Shown here: in pieces, positions 13,253 to 13,281 of the stretch
How positions within the stretch are numbered: position 1 is the stretch's first letter
Layout of the letters: the number at the start of each line of letters is the position of its first letter
Source of the DNA: an uncultured Acidaminococcus sp.
GTDB lineage: Bacteria > Bacillota > Negativicutes > Acidaminococcales > Acidaminococcaceae
Direction of reading: 5' to 3'
NCBI GenBank assembly: GCA_900538365.1
Contig: UPXT01000058.1
Location: forward strand, 1 to 13,281
DNA length: 13,281 nucleotides
The notes under the pieces: model-generated
Databases searched by the model: none
Told to the model about the DNA's origin: nothing
What the model saw: the letters and a program-made list of their open reading frames with translations, nothing else
Translations under genes and position numbers: made by a program

Positions 13253-13281
13253 ACCCATATAAGATTGTGTTGCAGCTTAAT

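Overview
The window looks like a chromosomal segment of a low-to-mid-GC Firmicute. A member of the Negativicutes (Acidaminococcus or Phascolarctobacterium type) is my best guess. This rests on the polA-mutM-coaE gene order, strong GGAGG ribosome sites, sigma-A-like promoters that are often extended -10, and the metabolic gene mix; there is no 16S or other decisive marker. Almost everything is on the minus strand; only the first gene and the transposase relic are on the plus strand.

Layout. Positions 1-343 hold no convincing gene but contain a strong hairpin. A textbook promoter (344-372) drives a WYL-family transcriptional regulator (463-1476, plus), which ends at an intrinsic terminator. Convergent to it are a stand-alone HIRAN-domain protein (1521-1826) and a zinc-dependent M20-type N-carbamoyl-amino-acid/allantoate amidohydrolase (1907-3091). 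Upstream lies a eukaryotic-type NADP-dependent isocitrate dehydrogenase (3283-4497) with its own terminator. A gene-poor stretch (4498-4872) holds two terminator-like hairpins. It is followed by the N-terminal remnant of an AmpS-like metallo-aminopeptidase (4873-5076, apparently frameshifted) and a MATE efflux transporter (5280-6623).

The region 6689-7797 is a mobile-element graveyard. An ISL3-family element (6689-7361) keeps both terminal inverted repeats, but its transposase has an in-frame amber codon and has lost its catalytic middle. It abuts the 5' part of a bacterial group IIC intron (7362-7797, minus). The intron starts just after the intrinsic terminator of a two-gene tRNA-Leu operon (GAG and CAG anticodons, 7847-8035, own promoter 8057-8085), which is the site class C introns are known to prefer.

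The right half is housekeeping: a small membrane-anchored lytic transglycosylase (8137-8733, TTG start) with a separate promoter and a structured leader of about 130 nt, then the coaE, mutM and polA genes (9003-13114), transcribed polA to mutM to coaE from an extended -10 promoter at 13183-13211. They serve DNA repair and replication and the last step of CoA synthesis. I found no new defence or toxin system. The most interesting items are the group IIC intron fragment and its target, the internally deleted ISL3 element joined to it, and the possibly regulatory leader of the transglycosylase gene.
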